Assembly (NCBI GenBank): GCA_035235625.1
Contig: CP141148.1
Coordinates: 3,658,001-3,722,000 of the forward strand
Direction of reading: 5' to 3'
Length of the DNA stretch: 64,000 nt
Source: Saururus chinensis
Lineage: Eukaryota; Streptophyta; Magnoliopsida; Piperales; Saururaceae
In this document: positions 1-11,546 of the stretch, one piece after another
How positions within the stretch are numbered: the first letter of the stretch is position 1
Layout: every line of letters begins with the position of its first letter
Notes under the pieces: model-generated
What the model was told of the DNA's origin: nothing
What the model saw: only the letters and a program-made list of their open reading frames with translations
Database searches by the model: none
Translations under genes and position numbers: made by a program

Positions 1-129
1 TCTTAGATTTGCAAGTAAGTCACAGATAAAAATCTAAATCCATCCGAAACAGCACCAAAATTGATTCTGAACATGAATGCGATTGTTTGGGTGGATTTGA
101 TTGAAGAAAGTTGGTGTTTTTTTCCACAG

Positions 130-901
130 GCGGAGGAGACGAAGTATGTGTTTGAGGCGAAGACGATCCAGAGGATGGAGCTTCTGGTGCTATCCACCCT
201 CAGCTGGAGGATGAACCCAGTCACGCCATTATCCTTCATTGAGCACATTGTGAGGAGGCTCGGGCTGAAGACCCGCCTCCACTGGGACTTCTTCAAGAGA
301 TGCGAGCGCCTCCTCATCTCTCTGATAATTGGTCTGTTCCATCTCTCTGATTGCTACTTTTTGTACTGATCAGAAATTAGTACATAATCTTTCCGACCCA
401 TCATTCTAAATTAGATTTTTATTGTTCCAGATTCGAGATTTGTGGGTCATCTGCCATCCATCATTGCTGCAGCCACAATGCTGCATGTGATCAATGAGCT
501 GGAGCCATGGAACCCGTTTGAATACGAGAGCCAGCTCCTGGGTGTGCTCAGGATCGGCAAGGTACTCACTCAAACAAGACATCCTCACAAAAATTTCAAT
601 CTTTCACCCGTCCAAGGATCTGAATTAATGGTTTCTTGTATTTGATTCAAACAAACAGGATAGAGTGAAGGGCTGCCTTCATCTCATTCATGAACTAGCC
701 TCATCAGTCGGGCAGAAGCGCAAGCACGTCTCCCACGGCCTCTTCGATCTGGTCTCATCTGGCGACTCCAACGATTCATGGGCATCTGGCGTTTCGCATT
801 CCCCTGAGCCCGTGTTCAAGAAGAGCCGATCCGACCGAGAGGTGCTGCAGTTTGCTTCGCTGAACCAGGTGTTTGTGATGGATGTCCTCGGCAGCCCATG
901 A
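130..901 (+). CDS. CYCD3: D3-type cyclin, C-terminal part (5' end outside window)
   Basis: Regulatory partner of plant CDKA-type kinases that drives the G1/S transition by promoting RBR phosphorylation (family knowledge). Three exons are read: 130-331, 431-561 and 659-901, joined by GT-AG introns with phases that keep the frame open, giving 191 residues to a TGA stop. The first exon gives the end of the N-terminal cyclin fold (EAKTIQRMELLVLSTLSWRM) and the second the C-terminal cyclin fold (SRFVGHLPSIIAAATMLHVI). The tail has the SNDSW and KKSR stretches seen in CYCD3 proteins. The LxCxE motif and first cyclin-box helices must lie upstream of the window; bases 1-129 are intron. Subfamily D3 is inferred from the C-terminal tail and the TIQRMELLVLSTL block. 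Confidence 0.92.
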
Positions 902-1869
902 ATCAATCAGCTATCATATATACTGTGCTCTGCAAATGTTTCTCTACATATATATTATTATATTTATATAATATAGCTACGTATTCCTGCAACTGCAAGC
1001 AAATCAAAGAGGAGAAGCTGCTGATGGCGGAGATGGGAGAGGCTGTCCTCAAGCAATCCAGTGTCTGATTCTACTGATTTCCCTCTGTTGAGAGGATTCA
1101 ATTGTTTGAACAACAAATGGGACTTGAGCTGGAAAGAACTGAAAAAAAAAATAACAAAGACTAAGATGAACGGAGATTAAGGAGGATTGTGGGTTTTGTT
1201 TGCATGTGAAGGGGGGGATGATCATGGAAGAAGCAGAGTTGTCTGCCACTGATGGGCTGGCTTCACTTGGATTTGGTCGGGGTTGACCTCGTACAGGGAA
1301 CCCAACTCCTGGCTAGCTCACTAGTCTCTGCTTGCCCAGAAAAGAAAGAAAAAAATTCTCCAATTATTCTTGCCCTTCTTTTAATACTCCATTAAGATAT
1401 TATAATTGCATTAGTTAACCATTAATGATGATAGGGTTATCATATTCTTAACGTTAAAAGAAGTACAAAGTTAATATGAGCCCTCAAGTTCTTACGCACC
1501 AGCGTGAGTTCGGGCATTATGAACCGTCCGATCTTAATCTGATGGCCTGTACTAATAGAAGGGGCGGGCAGTAATTTTAACGTGCCGGCCTCTTAGTAAT
1601 CGGTGAATTAAAATTCAATGGCTCGTACTAACCAGATTCTTAAAAGAATAGGAGGACTTTTTAGGTCTAGTGGTGGAAAACATGCAGCTTTCATTTCAAT
1701 GCATAGGGAGTGATAATTGATAAAGACAGCAATGCTACGACTGACTTATAAGAGTATGACATATTTTAGTCTCTGGTGCTTAATATCATACTTAAAAGAG
1801 TAGAGTGATCAAAAAAGATATCATACTTGTTTATGGATTAGCTACCAAGTAGTAATCTGGATATTTGTA
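902..1869. other. 3' flank of the cyclin gene, no gene seen
   Basis: AT-rich sequence after the cyclin stop. The first 150-300 bases probably hold the 3' UTR. No conserved coding stretch, RNA gene or element with clear ends was recognised. Confidence 0.5.
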
Positions 1870-2240
1870 CTCTAATGCTCGCTGACCGCGACAAGTAGCT
1901 CCTTTTTCTAGTTGGAAGGTTGACTATTGATCAGTCATTGGTTAGACAAGTCACTGTTATGTCCCCATTGATGTCTAATGCTAGAAATATGAATTAGCTG
2001 CCTAGTTGTTACAAGAAAGAGAAGTTTTAGCTGCCTCATTCCAAGTACAATACTTGCTAAGCTCGACAGCTCGCTCCTTTTGCTAGTTGAAACTTGCATA
2101 TGGATCAGACATGTCACTATTATGCCTCCATTGATGTCTAGTGTAATACACATGGATTAATTATGCCTTCTTTTGTAGTGCGATGCTTGCTAAGCTCGAT
2201 AACGAGCTCCTCTTGCTAGTTCATACTTGCCAGGGTCAGT
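1870..2240. repeat. Diverged tandem repeat, about 2.5 units
   Basis: The phrase 'gctaagctcg...agctcctt/ctt..gctagtt...acttg' recurs near 1877, 2055 and 2189. The first two units also share 'tgtcactrttatgyc-ccattgatgtcta'. Unit length is about 130-180 bases, with many substitutions and indels. No coding role is evident. Confidence 0.55.
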
Positions 2241-5200
2241 CAGCCAGAACGAAAAGGGGATTAATTCTTGGGGTGTCCTACTCACTTGATGGACAAGGCC
2301 TTGCAATTCCCAAAAAAATAAAAAAAACACTGCATGAAGAAAAGGGGATATACTGCAACATTGAAGAATTCAAGAGATATAGTGTAGAAATCCTGGTATA
2401 AATGTAATTACAACGTTTTATTTAGGAAAAAGTAAAAGCATACATTACACGCAGATCGAGATCAAACAGTGACTGTTACTCATGGGGCCACTTTTCCCTT
2501 AGTAACAGGAGCCATCGGATCGAGATATGATCGCACGCAACACGCCGGGTGTGAGATGCGAACGCATATTAACAAAACTCTCACAATTAGGATCAGCCAA
2601 AAAGTTTCCAACCAAACCAAAAGTGAACTTAATCAGGCCATATAGTTCCATTAGAAGTGGAAGATCAGCAGGTTTTTCTGTTGTTGTACAAGAGAATGTG
2701 TATGTTGAGCTTCATCATTCGCCCAACTAATGTCTATAAACTTAACAGTCTTTCTTTAATTTTTTTTAAAAAAAGTTTTTTCTTTTAGACTATGAGAGAT
2801 GCCACTCCACTGTGCATTGATGTAAGCTGAGTTTTCTCCATCATGGCAGAAAATTCATAACATTAGTCCTTTTTTCAAGGGAAAGAATACAACTGCCATT
2901 AAAGAGGATATAAAGGATATCTCTTTAGGGTTTTCTGGAGTCCTTTCTTTTGTATGCAGGTTTTCTGGAGTCCAGCCAGCCCAGCTTTTGTTCCCCTTCC
3001 CCTGAGCTGGGTCCGGAGACTTGACGAATAAAACAAACCAAAAAAAAAAGGCTAAAAGAAAAAAACAGAGAGAGACAAAAGACGGAGACGACATGCAGCA
3101 TAAAGAAGACACAGCCGGAGAGAGTGAGGAATTAAAAAAAGCAAGAAACCAGTGAGGGTTTGTCTTCGGTCCCTTTCTGGTAGGTGGGAGTATTTCTTCA
3201 ACGTGGTAGGCCACACTTTCCCACTGAGTGCTCTCCAAGATCTTCTTGCATTGCTTGAAGCCCACATCCCCAGTGAATTATTGTGCCATATATAAGTATA
3301 TAAACAAGACCCTACAAATGTTCTTCAGTTTTGAACCAGTCATACCTTCGTATAGTCTACAAAAAATTTTCTTTCAAAGGCTGACTTTTGCTCAGAACTT
3401 CTTTGATATATCGAATTACTATATACCCAGATGGAGAAAGACCCTAAAGAACCTTCTGTATTGTCATTTGTCCAGTTAGCTCATAGTGGTATCTGTGTTC
3501 AATACTCTCTCTCTTCCATTTTCTCCAGTCACCAAGTCACACAGCCCTTGTGGTTTCTGGGTTCTGGCCACCGTGTCTGCAGGTTTGGTCCTTGCTCAGC
3601 CGCTCCCTGGCCTGTGTCTGCATGGGGGCAGAGCCTTGCTCCGCGAGTGGGTACCAGAGACCAGGCCACAGGCCGCACGGGCCCAGTTTTGAGGCAGTGG
3701 CTGGCTGGACCCTGCAAGAGCACTAACTCTCTTTTTTGTGTTAACAATGGGGAGAATGACCACTCAATAACTAGTGTCATTGCTTCACTCCTTCCCTCGA
3801 ATGCCCGTCTGAAACTCTGAAGCTTACAGTGAAAATAAAGAAGCCATTCCTTGGAAACAATCAATCAAATGGGTGGTGGATGATGCATCCAACCCTGCAA
3901 TGAAATGTCTCCCAACTGTGGCTGACACATCCACTGAGCTAACAAGTAAACAAGTTCATTGGATGCCATAAGAGCAGCTGCTCGGTGATTTGGCGTTCAA
4001 GGACAAGCCTTTGGACTCTAGTGCACCACATTTGAGGTGATTGTATTCTATAGTTCATTAGGTGCAATCCATCAATGCAATTTGGGGGACAGGCTACCCA
4101 CAAAAACTACAGCTACTATAAATTTAAGTACTATCATCTGTTATACAAATTCATTGCCGGAAAAATATTTGATTATACAAATAGGGAACCCAAGAGATTT
4201 GGAGTCCCATCGATCTGACATAAAATTTTGGGGAAAGGAAGTAAGAAGATACGCCAATTCCAATGCAGTTCTAATGTCATCTGTAAGGTAACTGCTCTCT
4301 CAAACTGGTCCTCATTAATTTGGGCCGCTACTGAGCCTATTAATGAAAGTGGGCCTTTTTCCAATTAGCCCATAGTTAACCTTCAGCGCAGCTACAATGA
4401 ACCAAGACTCAAATTCACCTGGGAATAAGGGAAGTTTTTTTCATATTCGCTTCTGATAATAAATTCAGTGAAGGTAGCTGTTGATATTTCAAATTGACGG
4501 CTGTTTATATTAATGTATGCCAGTATATACACTATTAATATAAAATATTAACCATACGATTAGCTCATTATGAAGGAAGTATTTTTAATATTCCACTCTC
4601 ACAACGAGCTTAATATAAAGAATACATAAGAGTCATCTATAAGATCGATGATGTACATATTAACTCATATTAATGTTATTGTTAATGATATTAACATATG
4701 CGAGCATATATGTTATTAATCTCAAATAACAAAGTTCATATATATTTTTTATGTTAGGCTCATTATTAAAAGAGAATATTAAAAACTATCTTTATTATAA
4801 AAAGAAGCATAAAAAACTCTTCCAAGAATAAGGGGTTCTAAAGTTTGAACCTAGGAAGTATTTTTAATGCTAAGCTCAGCATAAGGCACTCATGAAAATT
4901 TTTTATCTATAAAATCAATGGCGTACAAGTTAATACATATTAACACGAATATGCAACTAATATACCACAAGTTCGGTTCTTTTGCATTCCTTATGTAAAT
5001 GTTGAAAAACTCTTCCCTGATCATATGGTGTTTATTCGGGCTTTATCACTATACAATGCCAATAATCGAGGACTTCCTTTTGGCGTGGACGGAAGTGATC
5101 TTAATCACTAATAAGGGGATCGATGACGTATAAACCTGATTACCACGTGATTGATCATGTGTTTTTACTACATTTGTTGTCACCTGCAAACCTGATTGAC

Positions 5201-5631
5201 CAGCCAGTTAATAGCGACGAATTGACGATACGGCTTACACATCTCATACAAACTTTTCATACTCCGCCGTCAATGTTCAACTGAGCAAGTAAATGGGCAT
5301 GCGAACGTATTGAGGTGGCAGAGATTCTTGGTCCAATCCTCATATCTCCAATATTATCTCCAACGTGGTGATCCCCTTTCATAATCGGCCTTTAATCATT
5401 AAGTGCTCAATTGAGCACATGCTAGTATGTAATAAGATTTTTTTATGCTGCCTATGCCTTATGCATCGTTGATCTTTCCAAGATCAAGGCCCCATCAAGT
5501 TTCCCTGAGTACATCTCCATTCCAGATGCATGCCTATGTTAATCTTGTATCGGAATTTTTTTTAAAAAATCTGCTAAAAAAAAAAGGTAGTTAGATGACA
5601 TAAAACAAGAGCTTCCATGGCCCAAGGGAGT
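2241..5631. other. Intergenic, no recognisable gene
   Basis: Mostly AT-rich. A moderately GC-rich patch at about 3430-3990 is open in more than one frame on both strands, including a 129-codon frame at 3431-3820, but I recognise no protein in it. Bases 4490-4980 are AT-rich and contain a short, imperfectly repeated phrase (attaatat..aactcatta). Confidence 0.4.
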
Positions 5632-5639
5632 CATTGGGC

Positions 5640-6123
5640 TAGGCGTGTAAGCGGATGGACGTGGACACGGATGAGGAATGTTTGTAGCTATGTATTTTTT
5701 CATAGATTATGTGTTTGTCCATCTGTAATGACGTGAACAAAATAAAGATAAAATTTTGACGTAGATAACTTTATTCTCAAATTAAATGTGGTTGATAAAA
5801 AATAATTAAAAGATAAGTTATAATAATAGTAAGATACACTAATTTATAAAATAAATAAATAATAATATTATGGAAGATATGTTAGCGGATAACATATATT
5901 TTTATAAAAATTAATTATATAATATAAGTTACTAATTTAACATAAATTAAAAATAATATTAATAAAATATATATTAGCGAACGTAGATAGCTGTGGATAC
6001 AAATAGCCTTTGTTCATGTCCGTCTGTATTATGAATAAATAAAAAATTATATTATTTATTTTTTGTGCGGATAGACATAAATGCGAATAAATACCGGCTA
6101 AACAGACACCGTTTATACCCCTA
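5640..6123. mobile_element. hAT-type non-autonomous DNA transposon (MITE-like)
   Basis: The left end reads taggcgtgtaagcggatgg and the right end, reverse complemented, taggggtataaacggtg. These match the TAGGGGTGTAAACGG ends common in plant hAT MITEs. The flanks cattgggc (5632-5639) and cattgaat (6124-6131) look like a worn 8-base target duplication, with 5 of 8 bases equal. The interior is AT-rich and non-coding. Superfamily assignment is an inference from ends and duplication length. Confidence 0.65.
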
Positions 6124-6339
6124 CATTGAATAACCTTTTTACATAGAGAAATGTTGTTTGTTTATTTTCAATAAACAAAGTTATTCGCTAAACACTAATT
6201 ATCTTTCATTGCATGAAAATTACAAATACATCAACGAAACATTGGCACACGATTGTAATCGACTATTAGTGCAACCCATCTGGATCAAAAAAATAAAATA
6301 AAATAGGACAATCATCAAAAGCTAGAGCACAAATGCTCC

Positions 6340-7650
6340 TTACTCCCAGATGCCAATTTCAGTGAACCCATCTTCAGTGGCACAAGCCCTAAACATCCCA
6401 ACTGTGTTGAACCCATAGCCCACCTCCCCGTCCCTGGACACAGCAATGAGCCCGGCTTTCCCCTCGTCCAGTCTAACCCTAATCACGTAGTTGATCGCCT
6501 CCTGCAGGCCCAGGCCCATGTACTCCATCACGGCGGCCACGTCCCGGGCAAGCGTCGCCCTGATGATCGCCTCGCCCTCACCGGTGCAAGACACGGCACA
6601 CACCTCACATGCGTATGTCCCGCTCCCGATCAGTGGCGAGTCGCCGATGCGGCCGCTCATCTTGTTCATCAACCCGCCCGTTGATGTCGCCGCCGCGCAC
6701 CGCCCCTGTCCATCCACCACCACGCACCCCACCGTCTCCGGGGCGTAGACCGAGATGGGGAGGCCGTTCATTTGCATTGCGCCACCCATGGCCACGGCCG
6801 GGCCCGCACCAGCACTGCATGTGTCCGCCGGGACCCGGTAATCAAACACTATGGCATTGGCTTCTTTTGCCAGCTTGAGCACGCCCACATTTTCCTCCGT
6901 GATGAAGTAACTGTTGTCCTCCATCTCTACACCCTGTAATCAATAAACAATTATTCATATTTAGCCAAAGAAATGATCACTATATGGCATGATATGATAC
7001 TTTGATGGTACCCTTCTGTCAAATAAACAACTAATTAAGATAAATCTCGTCATAATTAAACATGGGTCAATGCTAAAAAGGTAGTGTAATTATTAGAAAT
7101 AAGGTTTTGTTCAACACATACATGCTGCCGAGCGAAGTTCTCAGCACCGTCAAAGGCAAGGTAAGAGTGGGGGGATTTGTCCATGACGAGACGAGCAAGG
7201 GAGACGGGGTTCTTGACGGTGGAGAGGCCAGAGACAGCGCCGCACCTCCGGCCGCGGCCGTCCATGATGCTGGACTCCATCTCCACCGTGCCCCTCTCCG
7301 TCAAGGCTGACCCCCGGCCGGAGTTGAAGAACGGATCCGTCTCCAGTTCCCGGACCTACACAAACGGCACGACAAAGCACAAACTTACATAAGCGCTTAC
7401 GCGTTTAAATGTCTGCATGGAGACGTGAAAAAACGTAACAACATAACAAGTGTGGCGTAGAAGGGGAGGAAGGACGTACGACGAGCTCGACGACGTCGAC
7501 GGCTGGGACGGAGGAGCGGAGGGCGGCAACGCCGAGGCGGAGGCAGCGGGCGAGGATCTGCTTGGCCGCCTCTTGCCGGTCCATGGGGAGGTTTGGGTCT
7601 ACTCCGGCCCCTCCATGGATGGCAATTGCCCATTTACCCATTTTCTCCAC
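6340..7650 (-). CDS. Plant-type L-asparaginase / isoaspartyl peptidase
   Basis: Ntn-hydrolase that releases aspartate and ammonia from asparagine and cleaves beta-aspartyl dipeptides; the precursor cuts itself to free an N-terminal threonine (family knowledge). Exons 7650-7480, 7355-7122 and 6933-6340 join in phase 0 to 332 residues, close to the usual 315-325. The N-terminus [18 protein letters not shown] carries the HGGAG oxyanion-type motif. The second exon has [20 protein letters not shown]. In exon 3 the autocleavage site lies before Thr202 in [12 protein letters not shown], followed by [20 protein letters not shown] and the GTYA/TGEGE stretches. The end GFTEIGIWE is typical. The start at 7650 precedes [10 protein letters not shown] directly, so no transit peptide is expected. 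The text is closest to the potassium-independent plant group as I remember it; this is tentative. Confidence 0.95.
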
Positions 7651-7776
7651 TTCCTCCTTCTAAGCTATGCTCTTTGTCTCTATAAACCTTTTTACTTGTG
7701 ATGGAATCAGCGTCTCTAACACACTTTGGGACCTGTTTGAACTTGAATTGGCTTGTGATTCGGTGGGGGGTTGAGA

Positions 7777-7784
7777 ATTTATAG
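7777..7784 (-). promoter_or_regulatory. Likely TATA box of the asparaginase gene
   Basis: Read on the minus strand, CCCCTATAAATTC lies about 127 bases upstream of the asparaginase ATG, a normal plant distance. It is a sequence match only. Confidence 0.5.
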
Positions 7785-9589
7785 GGGGAGTTTGGGCAAT
7801 GACTGGTCAATTGGGCCGAAATTGATGGCTACGTGGGCTCCATCAACGTCAGCGAGGTGCTGGAACTCAGCTTAGTTGGGCCACCTGGGACGGGCCAACT
7901 AAGACGGACCCTGCCTTGCCATGAATAGATAAAGGTGAATCTTCCTTGTCCACCACTGAGCTGTACTCTATTGGACAAATTTACCCTCCACTTTTGTAGG
8001 TATTTACCTCCATAAATTTAAGTACCGGACCGGCTTTGGTTTTCTTCTTCAATTTATACTGGGACTCTTTGCTGGACCGCTTGCAGCATGCTCTTCATAG
8101 TACACAGGCTTGAAAGTAGGCCCCTCCTAAAATTGGGTATTCTTTGAGTTTTTCTATGGCTTCACTGGTAATTATGCTAGCAAAACTTTCTCAATATGCA
8201 GGTTGTATGCATTGTGGGAACTGGTAAGTACGCGAAAAGCTTTATTGGCGGCTATGCTAATATGAGGGTTTGTTGCCTACATTGTAGTAAGCGTGCAACG
8301 ATCAAGTGTGGAACCAAGAAGAAAGGGGTATGGGGGCCATAAACATATAAAATCCTTTGGACGGCCATGTGGTCCCACCTAAATAGAAAAAACACGTAAC
8401 TATATAGTCCCCACCTAAAAAAAAATGGTGATACTTAATTAGCTAAGGTGGCCATGGCCACCCTTAGCCATATTAGGTTTTTGCATAAAAACTTGTTGGG
8501 ATACGACGGTTATTACCCATTACATCAACTTCCTTCCTCTCTACTGACGTAGTATAAAGCATCCCAATGGCGGCTTGCTCCACCCTGTCCTCCTCCGTTC
8601 ACCGCCCCATCGCCTGCCTTGCTCGACCATCACCTTTGCCATGAAATACAACCGGTCCAGATTGAAACGGTTTGCTGAACCGGTGGTCCAGCAGCCCACA
8701 CTCATCGCTTTCTAAAGTAGGGGTAATTCGGGTAGTTAACAAACAATCTCGTCAGTTTCCACTTTCCCGCTGCAAGGAATCAACTTTCCGAGACCCTATT
8801 TTCCAGCGGGCTTCCCCGGAAACAACAAGAATCCAGCGACTGAACACGAGAAACGGACTTTCCACCAGACTCGTGCGGGCCCCACCTCCGAGAACACGGG
8901 CCCCTGTCACACGCGCACACCCTGTGAGACTGGTATTGGCGCACGTGTCGGTGGAGGTGGCTGATAAAGCAGGTGATTGGATGTTAAGCTGGATGGCTAA
9001 TCTCATTCGTTGATTAAAATTCTACGTCAGCGGACAGATGATGTGTCCTGCTTAGGTCGGAAGCGTTCAACTTGTTTAGTTAATTTTTTGTTATACCAAC
9101 GTGTTAGTTAAATGGTCTTCCTTATCACATAAGGAATTGTCGGTTTAAGCTGAGGATGATGGCTTCAATTATTACGAGAGTTGCATAATTTTACTGGCGA
9201 CTGGTGGCTGGGGTTGAGTTGGCCGATGGGGGCGACTCAACCGACTGGTAAAAGCTGTCCCCCACCCTGCATGTTTCAATGCTGCTTTTACCGAGAAGGA
9301 AAAATTATCCAGTAAAATTGTTATACGGGATACGTGATAAATATGCCTTTTAAATAAGTGATACATTTGATGAATTTATAAGTACTTAAAACTAAGTAAA
9401 ATGAAGCACAAATTTCAGATTAGGTGTTTAAAAATAAATAGCAGCTCCAGTAGATACTTCGTTTGAAAGCCTTTCCTAATTAGAAGGGGGTTGGGGAAAA
9501 CAGGATTTGATGGCCAGGTTACGTGCAGGATCTCTTAGTTTCTAAATAAAATAAAGGACACTTTCAAATTGGACATGGTCTCTCGCTTA
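7785..9589. other. Intergenic, upstream of asparaginase
   Basis: No gene recognised. A GC-richer stretch at 8570-9010 is open on both strands but shows no family motif. Confidence 0.45.
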
Positions 9590-10040
9590 ATCAAGTCCTG
9601 CTGAGCACATGAATAAGAAGACACCTTAACAAGTCCAAGACGTCAATGTAAAACATTTTATTTAGGCGATTTTGGGGGCGGTTATAGTGTCCTGGAAGGT
9701 GCTTTGATTGACAGCCAGAGGTGCAAATCCTTGTTTGGACCTGAGTTGAAAGTTGAAACATGATAAACACCTGCATGATTGTATGTAGACCGTTCAGGCT
9801 CACATGACCAACACACCTCAATATGATACACGACATCAATGTGAACCTCTATTCCTTGTTTGTCTGAACTGGAAGTGGAAGTAAAAACCAGGATGACACC
9901 TTAATAATTGTATGTAGACCAGTTGAGCACTCACATGATAAAGACCTCTCAATATACAACTTGCAATATCAATGTGAAGCTTTTTCCTTTCTTTGGCTCA
10001 ACTGGAAGTGGGTGACACCAGGACGGTGCTTTCATTGACA
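9590..10040. repeat. Imperfect tandem repeat, about three units of 130-150 bases
   Basis: The phrases attgtatgtagacc, cacatga, cctcaatat, 'atcaatgtgaa' and 'gaagtgg' recur in the same order around 9600-9700, 9770-9880 and 9905-10010. The units are diverged by indels, and the repeat is non-coding. Confidence 0.55.
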
Positions 10041-10715
10041 TATGCAGCAATTGTTCCTAGGTCAAGTGTTTGGGTCATTGAATGTAGATTTCAGATTCAA
10101 CAGCCAATTGACACCGTGGAAAACTAAAAGCCTTTGTTAAGAGCAAAACTGTATGGTTGGTCCAATCATCCTTAGCATACGAGGGCCGGTTACAGCACCA
10201 ACTCGCAATCACGTGACAAGTTGGTAAGTGCAACTTTTGCTTCTGTTGGCTACTAGTGTGTGGCAATTGGCAGCCAACTAATTTTTCTCCAAAGCAATCT
10301 GACTAAAAAACTTTGCAAGAATATTATCACCTAAAATATTATACAAGAATTCCTCGCACTCATTGTGAACCAAGAATATGGATTCCTAGAGCTTACATGT
10401 AACACCACCCAATGCTAAACAGAAAAGGGCTGATTGATACCATTTTTGGATTTGGCAGTTGGATATCAAGTCAGTACACAAAAAATGTGCGGAAAGAAAT
10501 GAATTTTGGCAAAGTAAAATTGAATATCCGAAAAAAAAAGGGGCCCAGAAGCACTTTTATGTGCATACCTGCTGTCATAATCAAAACTGTACATAACTAA
10601 TAGATGCTGCATATGGTTTGGCTAAGAATGTTTATCGGTACTTATAGGAACTAAAGTCAAATTATTTTACTATAAAAAAAGGTAGCTTATTTAACCAAGC
10701 AAAAAAAAAGCAGGC
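10041..10715. other. 3' flank of the cyclase-like gene
   Basis: Downstream (minus strand) of the stop codon at 10716. It should contain the 3' UTR and polyadenylation region. No other feature recognised. Confidence 0.4.
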
Positions 10716-11497
10716 CTATTTGATAAGAATGCATCTTATTGGTGAACCTTCAGCACCAAGCAGCCTTAATGGTAGGCAATGTAAATTATATACTCCAGGT
10801 TTTACGCCATCCAGTTTAAGGGCTTCGACCAAAATGATTTCCTGAGACAATATAAACACAATATTATTCCCAACATAAAATGGCACATATCAAAGATGGA
10901 AAGGGATTTAGAGTCTCTGAAATAGCTACAAGGTTACGCAGGTTAGACAATTTGGTACAGAAAACATTAAACTTTCTGTGATTTTTGAAACATTAAACTT
11001 TTGTTCAGAATTGTAGTGTTGATGTTAACTTCTTGTATATGAAGATGAAACTGTTCATCCTGTTTTCTCATGTAGGAAGAACTACTTCCTGTAGCACATT
11101 TAACCAACAAATGCAACCATTACGCCTCAAAAAATGCAAGCAGAATGTTAGCTGTTACTCAAAAGGGGTGAAATACTTTTCTTTATCCTGGACCACTTTC
11201 TCAAAAGAAGCTTCTGATTCAATTTGTAACCTTCAACAAGCTGCAGCTTACACGTCCTCATGAGTGTGCATGACACCCATGACATGACATCTCAAACAGC
11301 TATCTTGCAGCTCATGACTGACAATATCTAAAGGACACCATCAATTTTAGAGTCTTTAAAGTCCCATCACCAAAATTGTTTTGCTATAATCATATGTTAC
11401 AGCGAGAGATTCCAATTGAAGGGCTCTCCTGGAGTACAAAAAACTCTTTCGGATTTGTAAATTGATCAAAAGGCAAATTTTAACTATCTGAAAATTG

Positions 11498-11546
<49 letters not shown>

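Noticed and set aside
8672-9013. 113-codon frame upstream of asparaginase
   Set aside because: No recognisable domain, an equal-length frame lies on the other strand, and no splice context supports it.
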